Origin: Propionimicrobium lymphophilum DSM 4903
GTDB taxonomy: Bacteria; Actinomycetota; Actinomycetes; Propionibacteriales; Propionibacteriaceae
NCBI RefSeq assembly: GCF_000423485.1
Contig: NZ_KE384026.1
Coordinates: 401,111-465,110, forward strand
Reading direction: 5' to 3'
Length of the DNA stretch: 64,000 nt
Positions 63,939 through 64,000 of the stretch are shown here, one piece after another (the stretch's first letter is position 1; each line of letters starts with the position of its first letter). The notes under the pieces are model-generated. The model made no database searches, was not told the origin of the DNA, and was given only the letters and a program-made list of their open reading frames with translations. Both the position numbers and the translations under genes were made by a program.

Positions 63939-64000
63939 TTTGGTTCCTTCTTTCGGGGAGTATCTTTATGCGCAAGAATGCTGCTTTGTCTTATAGTCAG
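63913..64000 (+). mobile_element. Left end of an IS3-like insertion sequence (runs off right edge)
   Basis: TGCTCCCCGAAAGTTGGACT (63913-63932) looks like the terminal inverted repeat of IS3-family elements, many of which carry AAAGTTGGAC near the tip. A small basic-start ORF follows: ATG at 63968, MRKNAALSYSQ to the edge, with GGGGAG seven bases before it, as expected for orfA. An 11-base inverted repeat (63915-63925 with 63950-63960) covers that ribosome binding site. The right end, the target duplication and the transposase are outside the window, so the family is inferred. Confidence 0.55.

Overview
The window comes from an actinobacterium of medium GC content, most likely Actinomycetaceae or a close relative (inference). 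The evidence is a mycothiol-type RsrA/SigR pair, the 24-residue ribosomal protein bL37, a PdtaS-type kinase, lineage families DUF3097, DUF4192 and DUF5709, a class II LeuA, and gene order shared with mycobacteria (sigR-aroA-rsgA; dgt-dnaG-tRNA-Asn; phoH-ybeY-corC-era; hrcA-dnaJ2-rsmE; lepA-hemW; rpsT-holA-comEC).

Layout. 1-7 kb: the 5' part of pdtaS, bL37, the redox sigma/anti-sigma pair rsrA/sigR with a SigR-type promoter, DoxX, the operon aroA-rsgA-hisN, and serA. 7-12 kb: a five-gene peptide/nickel-type ABC importer read leftward, with palindromes in its promoter. 12-17.4 kb: a complete compact type II-C CRISPR-Cas locus between tRNA-fMet and the ykvI/tRNA-Asn region: a five-repeat array, cas2, cas1, an 1120-residue Cas9 and a tracrRNA upstream of cas9 on the opposite strand. 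17.4-26.9 kb: YkvI, tRNA-Asn, a hypothetical gene, a sigma-70-family factor, dnaG, fetB, dgt, dusB, glyS. 27-30.2 kb: the zinc operon znuA-znuC-znuB-zur with a Zur-like box at its start. 30.2-40.6 kb: recO, uppS, leuA with a leucine-rich leader peptide and attenuator-like hairpin, era, corC, ybeY, phoH, DUF5709, a band-7 protein, tgt. 40.6-52.4 kb: a metallophosphoesterase, rsmE, dnaJ2, hrcA with CIRCE, an IMPase-family gene overlapping glgX, DUF3097, hemW, lepA. 52.5-64 kb: rpsT, holA, comEC, comEA, leuS, DUF4192, a membrane-anchored hypothetical, a proline-iminopeptidase-like hydrolase, an old-yellow-enzyme family flavoprotein, and the left end of an IS3-like insertion sequence running off the edge.

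Most of the window is conserved housekeeping DNA. The accessory or regulatory highlights are these. (1) In the CRISPR locus each repeat carries the same extended -10 motif as the predicted tracrRNA promoter, which suggests per-spacer transcription. (2) A 22-residue leader peptide with four consecutive Leu codons precedes a strong hairpin upstream of leuA. (3) A Zur-like operator overlaps the translation start of znuA. (4) The sigR frame has an N-terminal extension directly behind a SigR-type promoter. (5) A hairpin would hide the ribosome binding site of the IS element's first ORF. Nothing seen amounts clearly to an undescribed defence or biosynthetic system; the CRISPR transcription design and the leuA attenuator are the best candidates for follow-up.

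Many starts were moved inward from the longest open frame where a ribosome binding site, a signal peptide or an overlap with a neighbour favoured a later codon; each such choice is stated. No database search was possible. Family names rest on recognised motifs and gene order.
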